Shown here: piece after piece, positions 23,171 to 33,566 of the stretch
How positions within the stretch are numbered: position 1 is the stretch's first letter
Layout: the number at the start of each line of letters is the position of its first letter
From: Proales similis
Lineage: Eukaryota; Rotifera; Eurotatoria; Ploima; Proalidae
Direction of reading: 5' to 3'
Length of the DNA: 64,000 nucleotides
Assembly: GCA_019059635.1 (NCBI GenBank)
Contig: JAGVRJ010000006.1
Span: 806,001-870,000, forward strand
Notes under the pieces: model-generated
What the model saw: only the letters and a program-made list of their open reading frames with translations
Database searches by the model: none
What the model was told of the DNA's origin: nothing
Program-made: the position numbers and the translations under genes

Positions 23171-25605
23171 TCAATTGGGTCTGAATTTTGCCGAGCGATG
23201 GTCCGGCCCCGGAATGAACGGCCGTTTGACGCCTGCTCGCCAGTTGGGGCCGCCGTTGACTCTACTGGCGGCTGGTTCGTTCTCGGCGGCCGGTGGCAAG
23301 TCGAACCTCATCTCCATCAATGGTTTGGGCCCCGTACCTTTAGACTCGTTTTTGTTGTTACTGACGCCAGCATTGCTCATGTTGCTGCCTGCGTTGGCCA
23401 ATTGATTTGTGTTGGGCGTCGAGCTGCGAGTTGGCGCTTGTTGAGGGTTCATAGGCGGCTGGTCGCTGGTCTGCTCTGTCAGAGATACATTCTGAAACGC
23501 CTGGGGCGAAAAGATTCCGACTGGTCCGATGTGGCCCGCTTGATTCAGGAACGAGACTGCCGATGCGGCTGCCGGAGAGAACATGAACGGCGCTCGAGAG
23601 GCGATTAGCTGCAATTGACCATTGGCCATGCCGGGATGATGACCAATGGCTCCCAATGGTGCGATCAAATTCGATGGATTGAAACTCATTGCGGCATTCG
23701 GCGGCAAAGGTTGCTGTCCATTTGCTTGAGAAATTGAGTTGGACTGCGACGCAATCTGATTAGCAAAGGCTGGATGAGGCGCTCGTATCGGAATCATTTG
23801 ATGCGGTAAATTGGCCAGACTAGGCGCAAAGTGAAGATTTGCGGGCGCCATGGGAAACCCGTTGCCTGCAACTGCTGCCTGTGACTGAACCATGCTCATC
23901 AACATGGTCGAGTCCGGATTACTTCCCGGCCTAGGCTGGAGATTGGGACCGAGCTGTCCGGTCAGGTTAGGCATGATCAGCGGTGGGGCCTGTCCGGTCG
24001 CACTGAAAAGCGAACTTGGGTTGTAGAAAGGCAAATGCTGCGTAGGCGCTGGCTGTGTTGATGCTGGAGCAAGGTTCACAGTTGGCTGGGTCTCGCTGCT
24101 CTTTTGTGTCGAGGTCTGAGAGCCCTCATCGCCTGATTCGATCTCCATGTCATTTTCGTCTTTATTTTGCTCGGCATGTATTCGCGCTCGAAAAGGCTCG
24201 ACCAGAAATGCGGGCAGCGACTCAAGGTCTATGAAGCCGCCCGAGGCCCATTTGACCAGGTCTTTCACTGCCTGGGCGTTGTCTTTGGCCAGTTCGCTCC
24301 ACGGAACATACGCACAGCCGATCTCGACCGCCCAGTGCTGCTTTATGCGTTTTTCTTTATTTATTCCCTTGTTGGTCGCCCAGGCGACTTTGATCAAACT
24401 CCCATCCAGGCTGTAGCCGTCTTTCATCTTTTGCAAGCATTTGGAGGCCAAGCTGCGCTCGGCAAACTCGACGTAGGCACAACCACGCGGCGGAATCAAC
24501 TTTAGACCGATTAGCCAGGGTCTCGATTGCCAATTTAAATGAATCTTACGTTCACTTCGACGATCATGGGCTTGGCCTTCTCGGGCTCTTGGCCAGTGAT
24601 GTTGGACACGAGGAGCGTGAGATCTCGCTCGACTTTGTCGTCGTCGATGTTCTTGGCCAAATGGCCGAGCCATAAAGTTCGCGAGCAAACTGCCGGTCGT
24701 TTGGTTTAGGAAGAGGAGACGCGTCGCTCTGGGTCAGGCTACTCACCACTGATATGATTGGTTCGAATATTTGGGAAGCCTTCTTTGCTGCTGTTTCCTG
24801 CGGCGTTTGCCTGCTCCGGCGGAGTTTCGCTACTCTGGAGCCAAACGGCACAATTGTTGAAGCTGGTGCGAAATCTGTCCGAGATTGCGGCAGTCGACGG
24901 CTTGATCTCTGCCGGCTCGTCTGAGTCCGAATCGAGCAGCCTGTCGGCGTCGAGCAGCTAAATGATGGAAACGCTGAATGCCAGGCGCAAGTTGGTCTGG
25001 GTCTGAGCGGCGGCGGCACTCACCTTTGAGATTTCGCTCTTGCTCACTTCGTTGGCGGGCGACGAATTGACTGTGCCGGCAAGAGAGGCGTCCAAGTGGC
25101 TTGTGGCCATCACTCGTTGCAATTGCTCAATTGTTTCAGAGTCGAGAACATTGTATTTCTGCCACATCTGCAGCACTCTGCCTATCTTGCTGCGGTCTGC
25201 CTCCGGACATCGTGTGTACACATGTGCAAGCGTTTTGGGCAGATTGCGAGCGAACCGTTTCATGTAATGCTTTTTGTGAACAGACTTGAACTGACAGTCT
25301 TTGTCCAGCTTGGAGCAGCGTATGAGCGCGTCGATTATGTAGAAACCGGATAGCTTGTACTCTGACGGACACTGTCAGAGGCGATTAACAGGCGCCGAGC
25401 GAATTGTTCAACTCATACTTACAGTTTTGATGAATGTCTCAACAAAATAAACAATATGCTTGTAGTGGTTGACGTTTTTGGCTGCCTCTTGCACCAGCGA
25501 GAGCATTTTATCTTTGGACAGCGGCGGCGATTGACTCGTGATCGAGTTGAGCTCGCGTTGGAAGGCGGGCGCAATCGTTGCGTACGGCTGACTTTTGCCT
25601 GCCAT
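23171..25605 (-). CDS. SCAF4/SCAF8-type RNA polymerase II CTD-binding RNA protein
   Basis: Five exons: 25605-25423, 25371-25024, 24957-24747, 24689-24550 and 24499-23171 (736 aa). Exons 1-2 form a CTD-interacting domain (VQEAAKNVNHYKHIVYFVET, LSGFYIIDALIRCS, GRVLQMWQKYNVLDSETI). Exons 4-5 form an RRM (CSRTLWLGHLAKNI and RNP1-like RGCAYVEF), followed by the SCAF8-like segment DGSLIKVAWATNKGINKEK. The remainder is Pro/Gln/Asn-rich and disordered, and it lacks the Arg/Ser-rich blocks of vertebrate SCAF8. Known members bind the phosphorylated Pol II CTD and suppress early polyadenylation, acting as anti-terminators in the nucleus. It could be called SCAF4 or SCAF8; one invertebrate gene probably represents both. 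Confidence 0.88.
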
Positions 25606-26071
25606 CAGGAAGTAAACAAAGTGTGCCTGGGCACAGTCCGATCTGCCTCTTCAGACTAGGACTTCTGCGTCAGATGCAAGACCAGTTCAATTGGATGCGA
25701 TTAGATGATTCGAGGGCATATGCCTTCTCTTACACCCTTGTCTAATTAGTGTTCCGACGATGGCCAATTAATCCGCTTTTATTCCGAAGCACAAACAAAT
25801 CCTCGCTCTCACGTCTATTCATTCACGTGAGTCACAGCTTGTCACAACTAACTTGTCAATTGTAGCAGCCACAGCAACAAGTGCCGAATGGGAATTTCCA
25901 TCCCCCCTCCCATCCCGATTTAAATCACCAAAAGGTACTCGTCTGATTCAAGTGACATTCCTTGCCCCTATAACAGAGGCGGAAATTTATTCAGACTCAA
26001 ATTTGGACATGTTCTTGATTAAATCGTGCGCCCAGGATACACCTTTCCTTGCTTGCGGAGAAAATCGGCCT
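25606..26071. promoter_or_regulatory. SCAF promoter and LYRM2 3' region
   Basis: 466 bases between same-strand genes. A minus-strand AATAAA (25991-25986) can serve LYRM2. No exon supported. Confidence 0.45.
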
Positions 26072-26453
26072 CTATTTAGCCAGGTTCATGCTGCTCTCGA
26101 GCTCTTGGACGCCGCTTTTCGCTCGAGCGATCGCTCCTTTGATATCGGTCTGAATCGAAAGGAGATGAGGCGAAAGTTGGTGAATGCGAGCGAACAAAGC
26201 GAGCAGACCTCGTCGGTCAAGTGGCGATTGCGTTTGAAATCATCTCTAACCCACTTTTGCATCTCGACTCTGTAGAACTGGTCGTCAATTCGGTAAACAA
26301 GAGACATGAGCTTTTTGTACTGACCGAGCACTTCACGTCTAAGCATGAACTATTTAAAATAAATAAAGCGAATGAATCGATACTGTAAAGAGCTGCTTTG
26401 AGACGAGACGCTACCTGCTTGAGTGTGAGAGCGCCTCTGGACGACGAGCCCAT
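26072..26453 (-). CDS. LYRM2: LYR motif-containing protein 2
   Basis: Three short exons: 26453-26415, 26349-26209 and 26149-26072 (85 aa; human 88), phase 0 at both junctions. The start ATG gives MGSSSRGALTLKQ, which matches the short N terminus of LYRM2. The LYR-type helix appears as VLGQYKKLMSLVYRID, followed by QKWVRDDFKRNRHLTDE and the C-terminal helix GVQELESSMNLAK. LYRM2 is a small mitochondrial-matrix LYR protein; the family binds acyl carrier protein and supports respiratory-complex assembly, with complex I reported for LYRM2. A longer in-frame N terminus reaching into a CAA-rich repeat exists but has no family support. Confidence 0.88.
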
Positions 26454-27251
26454 CAAATCAGTTTTGTCCACTAGCCAGCAACAACAGCAACAACAACCAA
26501 AACAGCAGCCAGACAAGTTATTCAATAACCAGACTCTACCGTTTGGCGAAACATTCAAGACAGCTGCGCAAATGCTCAAATTTGAAGCAAGATTGCTCGT
26601 TATTATTTCAGAACAAATTTAACCTTAAGTTGGCCAGGCCAGGGTGTCTATCTGCCGCTTTCCAGTCGAGGCAGTCCGGGTGAGAAAGGAAGCTTTTGAG
26701 ACACTTTGCTGCGCCTCAAGTGCCATTGAGATAGAGCCCTTCCGATTGGCAAATGCCAAACGGGCTCAGGCTAGGTCCACGGCACTGGCGGGCGCGCATT
26801 TCATAATCTGGCAGCGAACAAAATATTATCCGAATGTGTTTATTATTTGATTAGGCGATTAAACGCAGAAAGTGTGAGGCCGAGCATGAAGAAGCAAGCG
26901 TTGCTCGTTTAATAATGAGCCTCGCTTATTTATAATCTTGATCATCATGTTTTTAGCTTCTCGGCTCATTGAACGATGATGCCCTCGCAGGCAGAGGCTA
27001 AGCAAACGCCCGACGTCTATCCGCGCTACGTTTTGATCGGCTCCTAACCTACATATCTCTCTTCACGCAAATTCGAGCGCTCTCTCCGCTTTCAACTCAT
27101 TTCCTATCTCTACGAGTCGGCACCGCTGCTCACTTTTCAAATAGACGGCTCGGATGCAACTTTTTGAAATAATCTTGCTCACCATGCATTTTGCCGCTAG
27201 AAAGCTGAACCAGGGTTGTAAAAGAAAGCCGCTTTTGCCAGGTTTAGAACA
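26454..27251. promoter_or_regulatory. Divergent region between LYRM2 and SPARC
   Basis: About 800 bases holding both promoters. A CAA/CAG-rich repeat lies at about 26470-26510, just upstream of LYRM2. No further exon is supported. Confidence 0.45.
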
Positions 27252-28412
27252 ATGAACTACTTTGTGCTTCTTACAATCGCATTGGCCTTCATCAGCTTGG
27301 CCAAATCTCAAGAGGTAACCAGTCGATTATGGGCGAGAAATTTCAATAATTCGACGGCCACTCCAATAGGACGAAATGATGATTTCGGTGTCTGGAGACG
27401 AGATGCCCATTTTCGACAGCATTGTAGCAGGACCGAGTGCACAAGGTAATTACCGAGCGCCAGAACAGCAGTCTAACGATCAAAGCAATTGTGGCGGCAC
27501 AGATTTGTGCTCGAAGCTGAACTGCGAGCCGGACGAGCGCTGCGAGCTGAAGGGAGAAGTTGCCGCGTGTGAATGCATTGAATCTTGCCAAGTGCCAAAC
27601 GACCAGAGACAGCGGATCTGCACAAATTTGAATCGAACCTACGAATCGGATTGTCATCTACTGCGCGACAAGTGCCTCTGCAGACACAACGACCCGAGAT
27701 GCGTCGATCGCACTGTTCTCGCCGAGAAGCTCGATTACTTTGGCTCTTGCACTTGTAAGTATCCAAGCGAGTGCGCGTCTCAATTTTAGACTAGCGACTT
27801 TTTTTTACTCGCATCTTCTTCTCCTACAAAGACATCGAGGAGTGCAGCGACGAGCAGAAAACGGCCTTTCCGGCTCGAATGAAAACATGGCTGGACGAAG
27901 TGCTGCACATTTTGGTAATCAATAGCCAGCTGCTGAATTGGCTTCGAAGTCGATTAATCGCAGCTGATCATGATTTTGCGTTCGTAAAGAATGAGCGAAA
28001 CGATTTAGAGGCGAAATTTTCAACTCTTGTGAAGCTAGCCAACGAAATGAAAGAGAACAAGACGGAAAAGTACTGGACTTGTGGAGTGGCGTTTGAATTC
28101 TGCAACTTGGACACGTCAAGAGACCAGTAAGCGCATCCAGTTCGAGCAGCGGCCCTGACCGCAGACCTGACCAGCAGTTTTTCGAAAATTTTCCATTTCA
28201 AAGCCGAATTCAAAAAGACGAGCTGAGCAGACTGATTGTGTCGATCAAGGCATTGGAGAACTGCATTCAGCCGTTTTTGGACGAGTGCGACGTGGACAAC
28301 GACGACGAAATAAGCGACGAAGAATGGGCAAAGTGTTTGGACTTGAACTCAGGTAATAGGATTGCGTACTAGAGCGTGAGAACTTGAGCTCACAGATTCG
28401 ATCAAACTCTAG
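27252..28412 (+). CDS. SPARC: SPARC/osteonectin (BM-40) matricellular glycoprotein
   Basis: Five exons: 27252-27314, 27370-27754, 27832-28126, 28165-28352 and 28396-28412 (315 aa). Signal peptide at residues 1-19. A short acidic N-terminal stretch is followed by a follistatin-like domain rich in cysteine (CSKLNCEPDERCEL through YFGSCTY), then the helical extracellular calcium-binding domain (FPARMKTWLDEVLHIL). The EF-hand loop DVDNDDEISDEEW is intact near the C terminus. Known SPARC is secreted, binds collagen IV and calcium, and is needed for basement-membrane assembly. The third intron is only 38 bp (28127-28164). A poly(A) signal lies at 28474-28479. Confidence 0.95.
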
Positions 28413-28946
28413 ATGACCTCGCTCTACTGCGACAATACTGCTAGACGCTCGTGGAACAGATAACTCGACAGACAATAAATGAGCGGATAAAAGCGTGCAA
28501 ATCGATATCTAGTTTTAGCAGAATGATAATAAACTCCGCTTTATTGCCAGTGTGCTTTCTTTCGATCGACGTTTTGGTTGGGAGCAAACCGATGGCAGGC
28601 GAGGCAAGTGTCAATCTTAGTAGTCGGTCAGTGGCCGGGCTTTAGAATGTTAGAATGGCCAAGAATGTCAAATGGACGCCGATTGAATTCTTGTCAAATC
28701 GATACTAGAAGAGCGAGGCGAGTTAAATTATGAGAGAAATGCCGGCCGGTCAAATTATGTTGATTTAATTCAGGCCGCACAGGCCATGCGAATGTTCATT
28801 GAAATAATCGTTTGCACTGAATCGAGCCGATGTGTTACATAATTTGGAGAGAATAGCATTTAGATCTAAGCGCACTTTGTCATTTCTGGCACTCAAGCAT
28901 ATGGGACAGGCCATTTGGTCATCACAAGACTGAATGCTGAGAAGAA
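28413..28946. other. SPARC 3' UTR and ARIP4 promoter
   Basis: 534 bases including AATAAA at 28474-28479. No other exon can be supported. Confidence 0.5.
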
Positions 28947-31900
28947 ATGAATGATCCATCAGAAAGCGCTGTGCCGCAGTCGATCAGTCAAAGCGAGCGG
29001 CTCGCTTGGATGGCCCAGGACCTGTTGAGAGAAGCGGCCAAGCTGAACGCCGACCTCGAACAAGAGCCCGCGCCAGGGCGCAAGCGGTCCGCGTCTTCTA
29101 GCGACGATGAACAAGACAAGGCCAGTTCGGCAGCGGGCAAGCAGCAGGCCAAGAGAGCCAAGTCGAACATGCATCGTCGCAACATCAAGTCGGTGAACTT
29201 TGCTCATTTCTCTCGGCTCGGACTGTGTGATGAAAGGCGCAAATTTGAAGGAAAATTCTGGCCGAGGACCATCTGAACGAGGCCACGCTAAGGGCGCTCA
29301 AGGAAGAGCAGGAGAGGCAAATGCGACTGGGCGCTCTTGATTACGAAGCTGAAAAGCTTGACGACTCAGTGAGCGAAGTCGGACATGAACCGGCGGTGAT
29401 TACTATTGACGATGACCAAGAGGAGAAAGGACGAGAAGTAGAGAACGGCGTCGTGCAGAGCAACTTCAAGAAGCCGAAGCAAGTAGAAGAACTGGCCTCC
29501 GATGGCGACGACGACGACTGCTTGATTATGACCGAGAGCGAAATCCAGCAGGACGATATGAAGAGAGTAATGAAAAAGCGGGGCATTCACATGGACGACC
29601 AGCTGAATAGGCCTGATTGTCGCGGCAACGTTCTTGTAAATGTCAATCATCCGATCGAAGACGACGACATATTCCTGCTGCCCTACCTTGCCAGACACGT
29701 GAAGCCGCACCAGATAGGCGGCATTCGTTTTATCTACGACAACATAGTCGAATCGCAGTCCAGAATGCGAGAGAAGGAGAGCGGCTTCGGCTGCATCCTG
29801 GCGCATGCGATGGGTCTGGGAAAAACGCTGCAGATCGTGTCTTTCGTGGAGATATTGCTTCGATGCACGTGCGCTCGTCGAGTTCTGTGCATAGTTCCCA
29901 TAAACACAATTCAAAACTGGCTGCATGAGTTCAACAGTTGGCTGCCGGAAGACGGCGAGCACCGGCTGGACGAGCGCACTGTCATAAGCTATCAGCGATT
30001 TTTCAAAGTCTTCATTATCAACGAGGCTGCCCGAACGCCCAAGCAGCGCAGTGAACTAATACGTAAGTCGACCTAACCGAACGTTGAGACCATATCGTTT
30101 CTAATCAAAATCTTCAAGTCGAATGGAAAAGGCAAGGAGGAGTCCTACTCATCGGCTATGAGATGTTCAGAGCCCTGCTCTGGACCAAAAAGAAAAAGTC
30201 CGAACCGCAGGACATGCCGAGCCAGGCCAGCTCGAACTCTAAAACAGCTGAAGTCGAAGAGGCTCTGCTCACTCCGTGCGTGGTCGTCTGCGACGAAGGC
30301 CATCGCATTAAAAACAGCTCGGCGAACATCGCCAAGACTCTGCAACTAATACGCACAAAGCGCCGCATTGTGCTCACCGGCTATCCGCTGCAGAACAACT
30401 TGACCGAGTACTGGTGCATGGTGGACTTTGTGCGTCCATCCTATCTCGGAACCAAATCCGAATTCTCCAACATGTTTGAGCGGCCGATCATGAACGGCCA
30501 GTGCGTAGATTCCACCTACTCAGATGTGAAGCTAATGCGACATCGAGCGCATGTCCTGCACAGTCTTTTGGAAGGCTTCGTCCAACGCCGCGGCCACGAC
30601 GTCTTTCTCAGCTCGCTGCCGCCCAAAAAGGAGTTTGTGATCCTTTGCCGCCTCTCTAAAGTGCAAAAAGAGCTTTACATGGCATTCTTGCAAGCGGTCG
30701 GCGCCATGAGCTCGAGCGACGCGAAAACAAACCCGTTGCGCTCGTTTGCGACCTGCTGCAAAATATGGAACCATCCGGACGTGCTCTACAAATTTCATGA
30801 GGAAAACGACGCTGAACTAGACGCCGAGCTGCCCGACATGCAGACGTCGTCCAAAGGAGCTCTGCACAGATCTAGCTCAATCTCAAACTCGTCCTACTCG
30901 TTCACAAGCTCAGGCTTTGACCCGTTCGGAGGCGATCAGAGTCGACGGTCTGCACTCGACTACGACTGGGCAAGTGACTTGATGTCGTCCTACGAGCCGA
31001 ACCAACTGGCCAACGGAGCCAAGTTCGTCATCTCGTTCAGTCTCATCGAGCAATCTATTCTGGCCGGCGACAAGATACTTTTATTCAGTCAAAGCCTTCT
31101 CACTCTGAACCTGTTCGAAGAGTTCTTAAAGCAGTTCTACGTGCCGAACACAAGCCAAGCTTGGGAGAAGAATAGAAACTACTTTCGTCTTGACGGCAGC
31201 ACGTCCGGAAGTGAACGCGAGCGGCTCATAAACGCATTCAACCGCACAGACGGCGTCTGGCTCTTTTTACTTTCGACGCGAGCAGGCTGCTTGGGCATAA
31301 ATTTGGTCTCTGCCAACCGAGTGATTGTGATGGACGCGTCTTGGAATCCGTGCCACGACGCGCAAGCAGTTTGCCGAGTGTTCAGATATGGCCAGACCAA
31401 GAAGTGTTTCATTTACCGCTTGATTGCCGATCAAAGCATGGAAAAGAAAATCTACGACCGACAGATCAGCAAGCAGACCATGTCCGATCGAGTGATTGAC
31501 GAGATTCAAGCGGAGAACCATTTCACTCGAACCGAGGTGGAGAAGCTGCTTCATTTCGTCAAAGAGGAAACGCCTTCTCCTGACCTATCGCGTCTCTCTC
31601 TCAAGTACGACGATCAAGTTCTGCTCAACTGCTGCCACCGTCACTCCAAGTTCATAACTCAAGAGCCGTTCACGCACGAGTCGCTTCTAATCGACAAGAA
31701 AGAATATCAGCTGTCGGAGAGAGAGAAGGCGGAGGCCTTCCGCGACTACCATCACGACAAGCGGTACATGCCATTCTCGAGGTCGAGCAGTTTCTCGCTC
31801 TCGCGCTACTCTATGCTGCCTCCGATGCCGTACCCGACACCGAACGGCTACGATCAGCTTGACTTTAGATTCCATCCCAGTGCTTCTTGTGCTCAGCTGC

Positions 31901-32547
31901 CCGTTCATCCAGCCTATTCGAATGAAGTGCCTCATTCAGCGGCGGTTAATTTCGACTGCAGTTCGCCTTCCTCATCGTCTTCGTGCTCAAACAACGCGAC
32001 ATCGTTTCAGTCAAGCTCGCAGAGTAGAGCAGCGATGGCTTCCACACAACCCCAGCCGATCAGCGTTTCGTCGCCTAACCTTCGCGACGTGAAAATCACG
32101 TCGTTTGTCGCGCCGCAGCAAATCACGATTCCCAAGGAGAATCTGGTCGATTCAACGTCAGATTTGTTCATTCAGTCGGGCGAGAAGGTTCTTGTGTTCA
32201 ACACCGCTAGAGGGTGCTTTCTTCGACTTGCAGACAAACGCTACATCGGCCTCAAGAGTAGAGAGGGCTCGATCAACTCGATAATTGCCGGCAGTTGTTC
32301 ACAATACTCAAGCAGTGTGCTCCCACTTCCTCCTACCGAAGCAAGCGAAATGAACATTCAAAACGAACTGCAGCCGCCGGCCGATAACCATTCGATTCGT
32401 TCGATTGACCATTCGATTGAAAACACTTTTGGCAACTCGCTCTACCTAAACAGCTCACATCAAAACCAACGCAATCAATCGAACGTCTGCTTCATGATGA
32501 CCGCCGACTCAAACCCGCCGCAGCCGCCGCCGTCTGATTTATCTTAA
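28947..32547 (+). CDS. RAD54L2: ARIP4/RAD54L2-type SNF2 helicase
   Basis: Three exons: 28947-29188, 29251-30062 and 30119-32547 (1160 aa). The N-terminal region has the ARIP4-like RRNIKKILAEDHLNEATLRA segment across the first junction. The SNF2 ATPase core shows motif I AHAMGLGKTLQ, the DEGH box in VVCDEGHRIKN, VLTGYPLQNNLTEYWCM, and the C-terminal helicase motifs LLFSQSLLTLNLFEE, STRAGCLGINLVSANRVIVM and AQAVCRVFRYGQTKK. DEGH rather than DEAH is typical of ARIP4. A Ser-rich insertion splits the two lobes, and the C-terminal third is disordered. Known ARIP4 is a nuclear DNA-dependent ATPase linked to androgen-receptor coactivation, and to removal of trapped TOP2 adducts. Poly(A) signal at 32683-32688. 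Confidence 0.92.
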
Positions 32548-32751
32548 CGATTAGTACACCTTTATGCTGAATTAGACATATTTATTGATTCTGGCACATT
32601 GATTTGCCCGTGGCGCTTGCGCTTTAGCCTTTATATTGAACAAGCCAACCGCGCTGTAAATTTTTATTTTTTTTTTTCTACAAATAAAATTCAAATTTGC
32701 CCAACGACGCCTTCTAACTTGAGTGAACAGACCGACAGAATAAACAGCAGT

Positions 32752-33375
32752 TTATTGGAGTTGATCGATTCCGAGAAGCTTTTTAAACGCCGCCTTGTCT
32801 TTTACTTGTCCATAGAGCAGACTCATGTACATGAAGCCGTCGAACTCGGTTGATTTAAGCTGAAACAGACGATCGTTCAGAACGTCAAGGCTCTCAATCG
32901 GCTCAATCGAGTCGAAGGCGAGCTCAAAGTCGCGTCTCTTGCCCAAAAAGCTCAAGTGCGAGATCAGAACTCGTTGGCCGTCTTGGCTCAAGTAGATCCG
33001 ACCAATCACCCGCACCAGTTGGCGTGACATGAGCAGAAGCATGACAAGAGCGAACAAGAGCGATCCGTTCACAATCAGCAGATGGTTCACATTGTCAATG
33101 TAGCCCAGCTCGTACAAGACGAGACTCCCGCCGGCAGCAAGTGCGGACAGGCAAGTTTGGTAGATTTTCGCTCTACTCAACAGTCTCAGCTGTTTAATGT
33201 AACGAAACTCGTAGATGCACGTGAACTCGTCCTTATATTTGACTGGCGCCGGCTCCTGAGCAGCCGCCTGATGGGCCGATTGCTGTTTGAAATAGAGAGA
33301 AGACAGAATTGGACGCTTAAAGTGAATCGAAGGACGCGTCAGCCGATTCAGACCTAAAAGCGCAAATCGCAGCAT
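32752..33375 (-). CDS. TMEM186: Transmembrane protein 186, mitochondrial complex I assembly
   Basis: A single exon of 207 aa. The N terminus is Arg/Leu-rich and presequence-like. Two central hydrophobic segments are followed by RVIGRIYLSQDGQRVLISHL and SFLGKRRDFEL, matching the TMEM186 pattern of paired membrane helices and a conserved FWGKR-like motif. Known TMEM186 is an inner-membrane protein of the mitochondrial complex I assembly (MCIA) machinery. It lies 192 bp downstream of VPS51 on the same strand. The stop codon is part of an AATAAA hexamer (32756-32751); another minus-strand AATAAA follows at about 32667. Confidence 0.85.
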   Translation of the reverse strand: MLRFALLGLNRLTRPSIHFKRPILSSLYFKQQSAHQAAAQEPAPVKYKDEFTCIYEFRYIKQLRLLSRAKIYQTCLSALAAGGSLVLYELGYIDNVNHLLIVNGSLLFALVMLLLMSRQLVRVIGRIYLSQDGQRVLISHLSFLGKRRDFELAFDSIEPIESLDVLNDRLFQLKSTEFDGFMYMSLLYGQVKDKAAFKKLLGIDQLQ

Positions 33376-33566
33376 TTCACATATGCTTCACCTAAGCGAC
33401 TGAGACGCCAAAATGAATGAGCAGCGAATACTCGAAACAAAGTTTAGAAGAGATCGACATGATTCGAGCCAATCTAGAGGCGAGCAACACCAAAATCTAC
33501 ATCGAATGGCGATTTATTGGACAATTGAAAAGAAAAAAACACGCTCAATCTAAAAGAGCGACGCGG

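Noticed and set aside
29366-29962. 198-codon antisense open frame
   Set aside because: It is opposite the ARIP4 exon with the helicase motifs; no separate coding features.
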